Shown here one piece after another: positions 24,326 to 36,155 of a stretch of DNA of 64,000 bases. Each line of letters begins with the position of its first letter. The stretch's first letter is position 1. This DNA is from Panagrolaimus kolymaensis (taxonomy: Eukaryota > Nematoda > Chromadorea > Rhabditida > Panagrolaimidae). Both the position numbers and the translations under genes were made by a program. The notes under the pieces are model-generated. The model ran no database searches, had not been told where the DNA came from, and saw only the letters and a program-made list of their open reading frames with translations. The stretch is taken from the NCBI GenBank assembly GCA_028622995.1, contig JAJQJQ010000013.1, positions 4,526,001 to 4,590,000 of the forward strand, written 5' to 3'.

Positions 24326-25738
24326 TCACATAACAATTCTAGAAATGGATGAAACTTTAGTTGTTGGCACAGTTTTAGACATATTTGCAGCTGTGGTTGT
24401 TGTTCTTGAACTGCTTTTAAATAAATTTCCAATATGATAAAAATTAAGGTAAGCCATTTTAAAGGTTGGACTTAAAATAAAATGCGTCAACATCACAACA
24501 TAATGGTGGATGTGATACATAATATTTGAAATATACATAAACATTAAAAACCATTGAGTGTCGGCGCTTATTGCAGAAGCAAATTTAAGAATAAAACAAA
24601 TAAGTTGGAAAATGGAAGAAAAAATTGCTTGGTAAATTAATCGTCTTTCAGTTTTCGCGTGAGATGAATGAACTTGAAATTTATCTTTCCTCGAAAAATA
24701 CATACAAATTCCAATTAAAATTATTATTATTCCATTTAAAATTGCATTAATTATTGTTCCTTTAAAATAATAATAGCGTCGAATAAGTAAACAATTAAAA
24801 AAGTTTTGCACAGAACAATTCGAAGAAAAAATAGTATATCCATCCACGATGAATGGAAATGCGAGCATAAAAATGATAACAAAAAACATGGTAAATGGAG
24901 TCCAAATCTATAAAAAAAAATTTATTTGTTTATATTTTTTTATGGCTATTAAATTTTTATTTTTTGTTAATTTTTGAGTTTTTGAGTTTTTGATTTTGCT
25001 TGCTTTCGTATTTAGGATAATTTTTAATTATTAAAATTAATGTTTCAAAAATTAACTAAGAATTGTTTATTTGCTGACATTAGAAAATTCTCACACCTTC
25101 CATTCTTTAAGACGATTAAAAAAATGAGAAAAATAAACTTTTGTGCTGCATATTTTTTAAAGAATTTTTTATAGTTAAAAAAATGAGTCCAAAAAACTGC
25201 TTTTTAAAGATTGAATTTGTGGACTATTGCGAATTCAAAAAATTGCTTTTCGAACAAAACAAACTCGTAAATCAAAAGGCCATATAAATTTTAAAAAAAT
25301 TCGAACTTTTCAAAAACTGCAAAATCGCAAACTCTGGAAGATCTTCCAAAATAAATAAAAAAAATTGGAGAAATTTCTGAAGTTTTTTTGGTCTCAAATG
25401 TTTCTTACCTTTTCATATTTAACCGAAAAAGCCAAAGCTGTGCATCGATTAATACAAAGAACCACATTCCAAATAGTAATAAAATATGTGATATACCATT
25501 CAATAACAACAAGGGTAAAATAATAGACTACAATATTTATTGGGATTACCCAATTTAAGAAAACCACCAAATCAGCCATGTATCCAAGATTTAAAATAAC
25601 AAAATATGCAGATTTATAATTGGACTTAGGTTTAAAATATTGTGAAATTAAAAATATTACAAGAGTAAATTCAAGGGCTCGAGATGAGCATGAAATAATA
25701 TTGGAGGATAATTTTACTCCTGCTACTATGTTTTCCAT
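24326..25738 (-). CDS. Seven-TM chemoreceptor, Srg-like
   Basis: Two exons (25738-25409 and 24907-24326) joined in phase 0 encode 303 residues. Seven hydrophobic segments can be counted, the third ending in the conserved stretch IWNVVLCINRCTALAFSVKYEK. The loop before TM6 contains KTERRLIYQAIFSS, the E-x-x-L type motif seen in the Srg superfamily of nematode chemoreceptors. The intron is about 500 bp with GTAAG and TTATAG borders. The broken paralogue at 45103-45878 shares the NRCTALAF and ERRLI-type motifs and the same intron position. Srg and Srv are hard to separate by eye. Confidence 0.8.
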
Positions 25739-26594
25739 ATTTCGTCAACTTCTAGTTACCGTAGAAAGGGAGAATTTTTTGAGATAGAATATGAAAAAAT
25801 GAAATTCATGTTCTTTAATTTTTTTCTTTTTATATTACAAAAAAAGTTAATTAAGAAAATAGTTAATTACTTTTATATGTCTCAAGAATCAAAAAAGTAC
25901 AAAAATGCATCAAAAACAATTATTATATTTTTATTTATTTTGTAGATCGTGAGCTTGCTTTTTGTATTTTATATATATTTGAACAAAAGTTTTACCTAAT
26001 TGGTTACAGGAAAATATATGTAATTCCATAAGATTTATTTTTTTCATGGACTTTTACTTTTGGTAAAAAAACTTTACGTGGTAATGTAAATTTGCAAGTG
26101 TTTTTACTTTGATGAGAAAAAAATATTTCTTAGATTAAAATACAAAAAAAAATATTCTTTTTTTCTTCTTTCTTTTCCAGGATTTTAGCACGTAGCAACA
26201 AAAAAAACCATGGGAATATAGCGCTTTAATCTTTTATATTTTTTAAAAGTATAAAAATCCAAAACATGGAAATATCTAAATAAAGAAAAACAAGGAAGTT
26301 TTTTTGTTAAACTAAAATTTTTATATACCATATTTTCCATTGAGCAGCGGCAAAACACAAAAAATGGTTTTCTCAGAAATGAAATAATTTTTGTTGTGGT
26401 AAAACTTTTTTTTTGTAGGCGTGTATGTTGTTGTTGTATTTTCAAGAACCGAATTTTTTTAGGATCTTTTTTTGTAATAAAATTATTAAACAACAAACTT
26501 TTTAACTAATATTGCTTTTTTATTTTTCATACACGTTTTTAAAATTCAGACAAAAAAGTTCATTTATGAAGAATTCATTAAAGATTTAAAAATG
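25739..26594. other. Intergenic region
   Basis: Lies between the 5' end of the Srg-like receptor and the 3' end of the beta-mannosidase gene, both on the minus strand. Only short low-complexity reading frames; no exon supported. Confidence 0.5.
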
Positions 26595-29500
26595 CTAAAC
26601 ACTTGGTTTCTTTTCTTGAACAACAATTTTTTGAAAACATGTTTCAAGTTGGCAAACAACAACATCAGAAATTTTAACTTCCATTTTTGGTTCAACTTCA
26701 AATAAAAGTTGCACTTTTTTTTTTTGATTTGTTGCAGTAAACGCATTATCACTGAATCGAAAACCAATAAATGGATTTTCTTCTTTAAATTCTGGAATTA
26801 AATCAATCCAAACAAATGGTGCAAGATTAGTGGCAGAAATTTCAATTTCATACATTTTTTCATTAATTTTTTGGAAATTTGAAATTGAAATATTTCCAAA
26901 ATTGTTTAAACCAATAAATTTGTCCGGATGCAAAATGGCTGGAGGTGAAATTTGTTCTTTGCCATCGCCAGAATTAGTCAAAGTTGCTCGAATTAAATAA
27001 TTTGATGGATTTTTTGCTAAATCTTCAAATCCAGAAATATTAATTTTCGTGGAAGCCAAAGCTGGGATATCCATCGTTAAATTTTGGCTATGAACAGCTT
27101 CAAAACCTTTCGTCGCCGCCGCCCATGAAAACATATCAATTTTTAATTCAGCTTTTGAAATATTTTCCATTTTATCCGAAACCACAAAACCTTGTAATCC
27201 ATTTTTCCCATCGAGATACAAAGAAACAATGATGGGAGAAAAAAATCGTTTAGCAAAATAATGAATTACTTTCCATTCAAGATTATAATCGATTGAAGCC
27301 CATGAAGGACCAGCCCATACATCATTTAATTGCCAATAAAGGGCGCACATAGTATTTCCTTTTCCATTATTTGGATCGATAATTCCACGCCATCGACGAT
27401 AATGTTCAGATTGAACTTGCATCGCCAAAGCTTGATGAATTTGAGTTAAATATGAAAATGAAGCCATAAAATTTGAATCTTCTTGCGCGTGTTTACAACC
27501 TTGAATATAACTTGAACCATTACATTCTTTTGGGGCTTCAAAATGGGAAAATGTCATTCGAATGAGTGAAGAAACTCCTCCAGTGTGATGTTGCCGACTT
27601 GTGTATGCTTTGCTATTGTAATAATATTCTGTTTCATTAATGTATGAAAGCATTGTGTCTCTGGAAAAAATATATGTATTTGTTGAAATAAAAAAAAGGT
27701 ATGAATTAAATTTATGTTTTCCGAGGTGATGCTTTGGTTAATTTAATATGATCAAATCGTGCAATGAAAATAAAAAAAATTTTATGCGCAGAAATTATTA
27801 ATTTTGTTATAAAGTTTCTATAGTTATTTTGCTTGAAAAAGTCGAAAATTTCACGATTTTTTTTCACTCTACGATACTCCAAAAATTTTTTAACCTAAAT
27901 TTCAAAACCAAAAAGCTTTCAGAAATTTGGTTAAAAAAATGTTTTTTAGTTAACTTTTTTCAAGCTTACCTCAATGGAATGGATTGAACACCAAATTCAG
28001 TGGCACATCGAGGGGTTTCATAACTTCGATCATCCCATAAATTAATATTTTCATTATAAAAATGAATATCTCCAAACATTTCATTATTTGGACTATTTCC
28101 AACTCCACCAGCTTTTTCAGTTTCTATTCCATTTGAAGGGCTTGAAAGAAGATATGGGCGACTTGGATCCATTTCAGCGATAACAGAACCAATAGTTTCT
28201 TTATATAATTTTATATAATCCGCGAGGGTTTCTTGTCGCGAATATGCATACCACCAACCTGATTGAATAGCTAATTCATTTTCATTATTTCCAGCCCAAA
28301 CTAAAATGGATGGATGATATCGAAGTCGAAGGAGTTGAATCTCCGTTTCATTCTTTACATTTCCCAAAAATTCTGGATTTGTTGGATATAGCGAACAAGC
28401 AAAAAGCATATCATGCCATAATAAAATTCCATATTCATCTGCCATGGAATAAAATTCATCTGATTCATATATTCCGCCACCCCAAACTCTCAAAGAATTT
28501 AAATTTGCTTCTGCAACGGATTTAAGTAAAAAGTTTTTACGAAAACTTGAATTTCTTCCAGCAAAATTTTCTGTTTCAATCAAATTTGAACCTTTCAAAA
28601 AAATGGGGATTGAATTAATTTTGAAATAAAAATGTCGGCCTTTTCCTTGATTGTTTGGATCAACAAAATCTTGAATTAATTCAACATAACGAAAACCAAC
28701 TTTTTTCTGATCTTTTGCAATTAATTTTGTTGATGAAACAAAAATATTTGTTTCAAGAGAGTATAATTTTTGATTTCCATAACCATTGGGCCACCATAAT
28801 TCAATTTTTTCTTCAGGAACCGTAAGATTATGAGAAATTAGGGAAATTCCATTTTTGCCACACAAAACATTAAATTCATCGGAAGCAATAATGGAAACTT
28901 CCGGAATTGAAGATTCTAAAGTAAATTCAATGGCTTCATTTGGTTTACAAAAAATTTCAAAATCTATTTCAATAATAAAATTTTTTTCAATTTTTTCATA
29001 AGTAATTAATGGAGCCATTCTTTTGATTGATATTTCCGCTAAGTTGTAATTCAACCAAACATTTCTCCAAATTCCACTGGTGGGAAAACTTGGTCCCCAA
29101 TCCCATGAAAATGAAGCTTGAGATTTACGAATAAATTGTGGATGGGATTCACCATTTTGAATGGCCATAGGAGTATCTGGTGGAATAATATGTCCAAATT
29201 TTTTTTTATATTCATCACTTTTTGCTTTTGCATAAATTACTGGGGAAGTAAAATCAACTTTCAAAATATTCCCCGAAAGTTTAACTTGACTTCGAATATC
29301 CGCAAAATAATCAATAAATTGATTAACCGATTCAAGAACAAGGACATCATTAACATAAACCGAGGCAATCGTGTCAAGACCATCAAATCTTAACCAAATT
29401 TGTGAAACTTTCATTGCTTCTTCTGGAATATCAAAAGTTCGAATAAATGTCCAATTTGTTCGTCCAACCCATGCATAAGCTACATCATTGATGTCTTTAA

Positions 29501-29781
29501 GAGGGTCATCAATTATTCCATTCCTATAAATTTTAAAAATTAAAAAAATGCAGTTTTTTGTATGAAACAAACTTATGTAAATCAGTGTAAATATCGCCTG
29601 GAACATTAGCGAAACCTTTAATGGAATCATTTTGTGTTGCATAAAATGACCAAATTTTTTGTTGATGATTATTATTTTCATCAGAATTTAAACTTATATG
29701 GTGATCAAATTTTATTCCATTTTGAAAATTTGTAAAAGGCAAAAATAACATTGCCAAAAATGGCAACATTTTTGACAACAA
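26595..29781 (-). CDS. MANBA: Beta-mannosidase, glycoside hydrolase family 2
   Basis: Three exons (29781-29573, 29523-27970, 27660-26595) join in frame to 942 residues, close to the roughly 880 of animal lysosomal beta-mannosidases. The enzyme removes beta-1,4-mannose from the reducing-end side of N-glycan fragments in the lysosome. An N-terminal signal peptide (MLSKMLPFLAMLFLPF) fits this. The GH2 sugar-binding domain includes GIIDDPLKDINDVAYAWVGR and WLRFDGLDTIASVYVND; exon 2 continues with SWDWGPSFPTSG and LWWPNGYG. The acid/base Glu lies in VWAGNNENELA and the nucleophile Glu in CATEFGVQSIP at the end of exon 2. No break is seen and the gene appears functional. Introns are 49 and 309 bp. 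Confidence 0.93.
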
Positions 29782-31354
29782 AAAAAGTTATTACCCTTAA
29801 AAATGTTATTTGTTAAAATAAAAAAATGTAATAATAAACCACGAAATTCAAAAAGTTTGATATTATTCAGTGAATTTTTTTAATGAAACTTTTAGCAACG
29901 AATGCCTCGCAACTTCGGTGCTTATGTAAAAAAAACTTTGGAAATGCAAATTAGATTTTTTAAATATTCTTTTAAAAATTTTTTTTTATCCAAGCAAACA
30001 TTTCTTCTTTTTTTTTTCAGATGCTTCTTTCTTGTCAATGGCAAAGTACAAAAACACAGAAACAACAAAAAACAAGAAACTGCATTATTATTAAAAATCT
30101 CAAAATGCATAATTAACAGCAACAAAAGTTTTTATCAACAAAAGAAAAATAAAAATCAATATTTATAAGGGTTTTAAATTATCAGCAACAGCCTAGCATA
30201 AAAAAAATCTTTCTCCATCTTCTTCTTTGCTCTTTTTTTTATCAATGCTGCTTATAGGAGAAGTTCTCATTTTAGGATAGCATCAGAAAGAAGTAAGAGG
30301 AGTGGAATATTCCCATAAAAAATATGTATATGCACTTCCACTGCCACGTTTTTTTCTTCTTCTTCCTTATTTGCTTATGCTGCTTGTAAACATATATAGC
30401 TAAACTAAGGAAGGGAGAGTGTTTAAAAAAACCAATCAGAAAATAAATTTGATAAGAAAGGTTTCTCATCCTATAAAAAAATGTTAGATCTTTGCATACT
30501 CGTTTCATTATATTTTAAATGTTGTTTGTCAATAAAATTTATAAAAGTTAATTTATTTATGCAAGTAAAAGTTAGGGAAGTAAGTCACTTAAACAAAAAT
30601 AACAGATTTTTCTAAAACAAAATTTCTTTTTTAAAAATACAAAAATAAAACAAGAATTGGTGACGTGATAAATAGCATTATAGGTTGTCATGTTCATGAA
30701 AAATATGCTAATAACTTTATAATAATTTATTGTGTAAATTTTTTTTAAAGAAAAGTTTGTTCGTTTTCAAAACAAAAAAACAACAAAATCAAAGTTTGTA
30801 AGTTCCTTGTTTTCTTCTCTCAAATCGCCTCAAACATCGATCAATGTCTCAAGTTTTTAAAAGATCACAAGCAAGAATTTGGTAAAGAAAAATTGATGCA
30901 ATTATTCCATACGGATATTTGACATTGATGTTCTTGATTATTATGGTTTTAATTTTTGGTTTAAAAAAAATCAATATCGATGAATTTCAAACTTTCCGAA
31001 TTTTCATTTTTTTTTCTTCACTTTAACTACACAAGCAGTAATCCCAAGACATTTGCTTGTATCGTTTTTATTATGGATAATAGTTGTGAAGAAAAGTCAT
31101 GCATTCATAGGATATTTGTTCGTCCATGGTTTTTTTTTTTGCCTTGTTGCGTGTATGCTGCCTTGCCTGTGTGGTTTTTATGGATGTTTGTGAAGGTATA
31201 ATGGAAGGAGCTGCACTAATCAATAATAAATATTAAAGGTCAAATTGGAATATGGCATAAACAAATAAAATTGAGGACCCTTTTTTTTCTTCTTTCGCAT
31301 TACTTATTTTTTGCGCATTTTTCACATTTTTCTGCAATAGAAATAACAACTGCT
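29782..31354. other. Long intergenic region
   Basis: Divergent upstream regions of the beta-mannosidase gene and the F-box-like gene at 31355. Several frames reach 60-90 codons but consist of Lys/Phe/Asn-rich low-complexity translation. An acceptor-like TTTCTGCAATAG ends at 31340, just before the next gene. Confidence 0.5.
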
Positions 31355-32125
31355 ATGCCACCAGAATATTCCTTTGGATTACCTCGAAATCAAAATTTCT
31401 CAATTCCATTTCCTATCATTTCTTACATAATTGAAAACCCTTTTTCATCTCAAGGACTCCAAAAGCTTCAACAAACATGCAAATATTTTTTTGCCAAGAA
31501 GAAAATTTTGGTTGTAAATGAATCAACTCATTATGGAATAAATGGCTTTGGATATAACAAAGACTTATTTAACTATGTAAAACTTCCATTAGGAAAAATT
31601 CAATATTGGTTAACTGTTTTATCACCAAATTTTTTGAACAATAATTCCTTTTCGACTTTACGTCCTCATATATACCGTTTGACTTTAGAATGTTTTAAAA
31701 TATATTTAGTTGATTTATCTTTCAATGAAATCAATTTTATAATGGCTACAAACAAATTAAATGAGCTTCATTTGGTGCGAGTCAATATCCGGGATAATAA
31801 TGGAAATCCAATTTCATTCGATTATATTCTTTCCAAAATTCCTTTAATTAGAAAATTAACATATGATAATCGATGTGAAATTTATTCAAATGAATCTTTC
31901 ATTCGCCTTTTTTCTATTAATCTCATTTACAAGCTCGATGTGTTTAAATTTGTTATTTCCCAAGCATCTGAAGAAATTAATTCACAAATTTTTAGTCAGT
32001 TTCTTGAAAAAATTATGGCACGTTTTGCAACTTTTTCATTAGTTATCCATACCAATCTTTTGGAACTACAGAGACCCATTGTGTCAAATATGCAACAAAT
32101 TAAGAAAAAGTTAGATATGAAATAA
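31355..32125 (+). CDS. F-box-like family protein, single exon
   Basis: 256 residues from ATG 31355. The open frame extends upstream through a TTG, but an acceptor (TGCAATAG) at 31340 and the first in-frame ATG favour this start. Residues about 15-50 (IPFPIISYIIENP, LQKLQQTCKYFFAKKK) carry the F-box-like motif shared with the genes at 36156, 42765 and 52948, whose hallmark is CKYF. The rest is a leucine-rich, strand/helix-alternating region like nematode F-box substrate-recognition domains. Unlike its relatives it has no N-terminal helical domain and no separate C-terminal exon. A role as an SCF ubiquitin-ligase adaptor is only an inference from the F-box resemblance. Confidence 0.68.
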   Translation: MPPEYSFGLPRNQNFSIPFPIISYIIENPFSSQGLQKLQQTCKYFFAKKKILVVNESTHYGINGFGYNKDLFNYVKLPLGKIQYWLTVLSPNFLNNNSFSTLRPHIYRLTLECFKIYLVDLSFNEINFIMATNKLNELHLVRVNIRDNNGNPISFDYILSKIPLIRKLTYDNRCEIYSNESFIRLFSINLIYKLDVFKFVISQASEEINSQIFSQFLEKIMARFATFSLVIHTNLLELQRPIVSNMQQIKKKLDMK

Positions 32126-33018
32126 ATAAGAAACCTATGCATGTTTTTGTGTTGAATAATTTAAGTGTAACCAACTTTTTTTGTTTGTTTGATAGTTTTG
32201 ATTTTTACTGTTTGAAATCATTGTTTTTAAATAAAGATAATTAAGTATTTATATTTTCTCTTTCACGAAATTTTTAACATTTGTGCATTTGTAATAAAAA
32301 ATAAATCCTTCTTTCCAGTTTGAAATCCTCAAACTTCACAATTAATCAGCAAATAAAAAAAGAAAAGTTTTTCAACGAAAATTTTCTGACTCATTTGCAT
32401 TTACTCAACCAAAAAAAATCGAGTCATTTGCATTTGGAAATAAATAAAAGTTTAATTTATTTCAAAATTACATACATTTCTTTTTCACTTTGGATTTATC
32501 AAAAAAATTAGGGCAAAGTTCCAAATATTTTTACCCTAAAAAAATGTTTTGGTTCCTTTCTTAACGACAACGACAATCTTTGATGTGTTTCAAAATAATG
32601 TTGTTATTATTATTGGTCATTATTTTTTTCTTTTTACTTCTTTTTGCTTCTAATAATTATTCATCGCCAAACAAAAATGAAAAAATAAACAATGCAACTC
32701 TAAGCAAAATTTTTTTTACTTCTTATCAGTACTTTATTTATTTTTTTTGCCTCTTTGAAACAAGCAAAATACCTTTTTTTTAATGTGTGTTTTTTAACCT
32801 TTGTTTCAAAACAAAAGCAAGGATCCATTTCAATGAAAAAAATGGTTCGATTTGTCCATTTCCACTTTTTAAGAGTTTTTCGAAAGAGAGCATTGGTCAC
32901 TTAAATTTTAGTATAAATATGTCCACTAAATTTTTAAGTATCCATCAGAAAATTTACTTTTCTATTATATTTTATTCTTCTTATATTTTTACTTGTGAAA
33001 CTTTTAAATAAACTAAAA
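32126..33018. other. Intergenic region
   Basis: AT-rich sequence between the F-box-like gene and the PH-domain gene, both on the plus strand. No exon supported. Confidence 0.5.
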
Positions 33019-34050
33019 ATGTTTCAAATGAATGTTAACGCTTCCTCACTTCCCAATGCTCAACAACGATATCTTCAATTTGATGGAATGCTTCATTATT
33101 ATAAAAATGGATGGCTTTCAAATAAATGGATTGTTGTTTATGCAAAATTATGGTCGGATTCCACTTTAGAATGGTTTCAAAGTAAAGTAAGTATTTTAAT
33201 ATTAAAATATTCAAAAAATTAATTAAAAAACAAATAAAATTAAATTATTTTTTAGGGCAGCGACAAACCCGCTGGTTCAGTTTTCCTCAGCACTTTGATT
33301 CCATATATCGCAATTGGAACCCAAATTCGCAAAGTTCCATCCAAAAAACCCAAGGTTGAAGCCTCATGGAATCGAAACCTTTTAATGGCAATTGCAACCG
33401 ATCAAAAAGCTAGCAGCGTTCATTGGTTTTATTTTGATGAAGGAAATAATCTTCGAAAATGGTTATCTGAAATAACTAAAACTTTGCCCCGACTTAATGC
33501 TCCAGCTCCAGGATATTATCCATATCCAAGAAATGATGTATTAGATTATGGTAATTGGCTAATGAGAAGTATATGGTTTATATTTTCATTTTTAGGCCAT
33601 CATCAAACTCAAACTCGACCAATGCCCAATGCATTCCCAACACCACCAATGACAACCATGGATGATCAAAATCGTGGGATGCATGTTTCATTCCATAGTA
33701 ATTCTCGACATGAACCTCGAAAGAGATCAAGTTTTGATTCCCTCTTTGATGATACAATGATGAATTATGGAGTTGGAAGTTTCTTTTTCCCTATGGAATT
33801 TAATGAAACTAGTAGCAGCAGTGATGAAAGTGAAGATGATGATGATAATCATGTTCGCCGACATAAATCCAACAACATCGGACATGGAACAGTTTTCAAT
33901 GATGGAAATGTTCATGTTTCACAGATTGGTGATGCTACTTCTATCACCCTTCGCTCGGATAGCAACGATGATCGAAATCATCCAAATCCAAATGAATTTG
34001 GCAGTGGTTTTGGAGGAGGAGCTCCCCGAGTTCATCATATTGATTTATAA
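33019..34050 (+). CDS. PH-domain protein with acidic, low-complexity C-terminus
   Basis: Two exons (33019-33186 and 33256-34050) joined in phase 0 encode 320 residues. Residues about 15-130 have the pattern of a pleckstrin homology domain: FDGMLHYYKNGWLSNKWIVVYAKLWSDSTLEWFQSK, then a conserved middle, ending in the helix NNLRKWLSEITKTLP with its typical Trp. The rest is disordered: Ser/Asp/Glu clusters (SSSSDESEDDDDNH), His and Gly runs, and a repeated Asn/Asp-rich stretch. PH domains bind phosphoinositides or proteins at membranes, so a membrane-associated adaptor is plausible. I do not recognise a specific orthologue. The ATG at 33019 was preferred to an upstream non-ATG start. Confidence 0.78.
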
Positions 34051-34289
34051 ATGCTCGCAAATTAAAAAAGCGGCTTTAAAAATGATTTACTTATTTATTT
34101 GTAATTTATATGCGTCTTTATAATTTCTTTAGTTTTAATGTTTACCCTTTTTTTAAATAAATTTTTTATTCGCACAAATTTTTTACTAACACATTCAACA
34201 TCCAAATTTATTTTCAACACAGAAATGCATATTAATTGTTGCGTTTTTCTCAAATAAAAAAATAAAAACATACATATTTGTTTGCTTAA

Positions 34290-35846
34290 TTAAAAAAAGT
34301 AACAAAATGAAAAAACCAAAAAAGCGATGTGAATTTTCAATACATTTTGATTGCCATTGTTTTCATGATTTTTATAATCATCGATAGCAACTCGAAGAAC
34401 AACTTGAATGCCAGCCCAAGCTTCGGAGGCTCCATCTTGAATTTGATTGGCAGGAAGAATAAAGCCATTAGTCCTTAAAAAAAGTTTTTGTTGTTACTTA
34501 TTTTATTCTTTTTTTACTAAAACCAAAATAGAAATTATTAGCTTACGCATTTTTATTTGGTCTTAAATCCATTTCAAATGTATAATCAATTCCCAAAACA
34601 CCTTTAGCATAATCGATGGCTGTTCCACTATCAGCTGAAACCACATCTATTACAGATCCAAAAACGAAATGACTATCATGAATTTTGTTTATAGCATCCA
34701 CGGCTTCAGCCGCGACTTTTTTCTACAAATTTTTTTTTAAAGTTTCAATGTTAATTTTTGTCAAAGATTTTTCCTTATTACCATTTTATCAACATTCGTC
34801 GGATAAACATGATCATAACCAAAAGGATAAACAAAATCTTCGCCATTTGTGTGTAAATCAAAAAAAACTTTAATCGTCGAATTATTTAGTCCCAAAAATT
34901 TCGAAAGATTTTGAACTTCGATTTCTGAATTTGCTTTAGGTCCATCATAATGTTCATCACATGGATGTGTGCTATCATCTGCCGTACCCCATTTATAATT
35001 CCAATTTCTGAAGAAAAAAATTATATAAAACAATTTACTCAAATTTATTACATTTTTCTAAATATCTCTATTGGTGCTCCAAAAAGCTAGGATAATAAAT
35101 TTTGGAATTTGAATTTGGGTCTCAGACACTCTCACCTATTTGCATCAACTCCATAACAATTTTGCCGAGGCCCGGATCGAGTTTTCTTCCAACTTCTATC
35201 ATGTTCCCAAGAAAAAATATAACCATCTGGATTCATGATAGGCAAAATATATATATCTAAATTTGTTAATAAATCATCATATTTATTTTGTTGGGTTGTA
35301 AGTTCATTGATAATATAAACCAATGTTGCGCAAGCAAGCCATTCACGGGAATGTGAACATCCGTTAAGAAATGCTGCATTTTTGTTTCCAATATTTTTTC
35401 CTATTTTTAAATATTTTATTTCTCTTTTTTCAAATGATTTTCCAATGGAAGCTTCAGAAACAATGGATGGATAAGTTTTGGCAACTGAATCAAGATAAGC
35501 ATAAATTTCATTCAAATTATGATATTGATTTGTTGTAATTAAAGATGGATGATCGCCAGATTTAATAATTTTTCGTTTTGAAAGTTCCATCTTTTCATTA
35601 TTAATTAAACTAAAAATTTAAATTTTTTTAACCAATATTTTAAAAGTTTTTAAAAAGCGAGTTTCGGGCAGTAATTATTTGCAAGAAAAAGTCATAGGTT
35701 AAATTTTTAACTAACATTTTCAAGCTCTCAATTTCTCCATTAATCACCTCATTATTGTCTGGCCCTGGAGGTTTGTTTAAAGCAAAACCAGAAACAATTA
35801 ATAGAAAACTTGATGACAACAAAAAAATAAATGAAATTATCATCAT
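34290..35846 (-). CDS. Secreted zinc carboxypeptidase, M14A family
   Basis: Five exons (35846-35716, 35609-35136, 35007-34782, 34722-34547, 34473-34290) join in frame to 396 residues. The protein cleaves C-terminal residues from peptides outside the cell or in a lumen. The signal peptide is MMIISFIFLLSSSFLLIVSG. The zinc site is HSRE in NGCSHSREWLA plus the His in FFDLHTNGEDFVYPFGY; substrate-binding Arg is in YGVDANRNW and the catalytic Glu in IDYTFEMDLRP. Only about 45 residues separate the signal peptide from the catalytic domain, far less than the roughly 90-residue activation peptide of classical procarboxypeptidases. The extreme C-terminus is hydrophobic (IHIAFLVFSFCYFF), suggesting a GPI signal or membrane anchor. 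The exon 1/2 junction is inferred from a GTTAGT donor and TTTTTAG acceptor and is the least certain part. Confidence 0.87.
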
Positions 35847-36155
35847 TTAAAAAAATAATTGAAATAATTGTGTTTGTAGCTAAAATAGAAAAATCTAGTT
35901 TGCTGTGGCTTATAAATAGCAAAAGTTATGATGATTTTAAATTTATTTAATGGCGTCATTAACAGGATCCTTTGCCTTCTTCGTTCTTTGTTCTTAATCA
36001 ACAACAAAAAGCCATCATTAAAAATAAATATCACGTTACCACTATACTTTTAATTGTCTTTTAAAAATTTTTTTTGGGAAAACCCAAAAAGCTACCAACC
36101 ACACCTTTTTTATTTGTTTGTTGACTACATAAAAAGTTATAGTTTTTTCTTTTAG

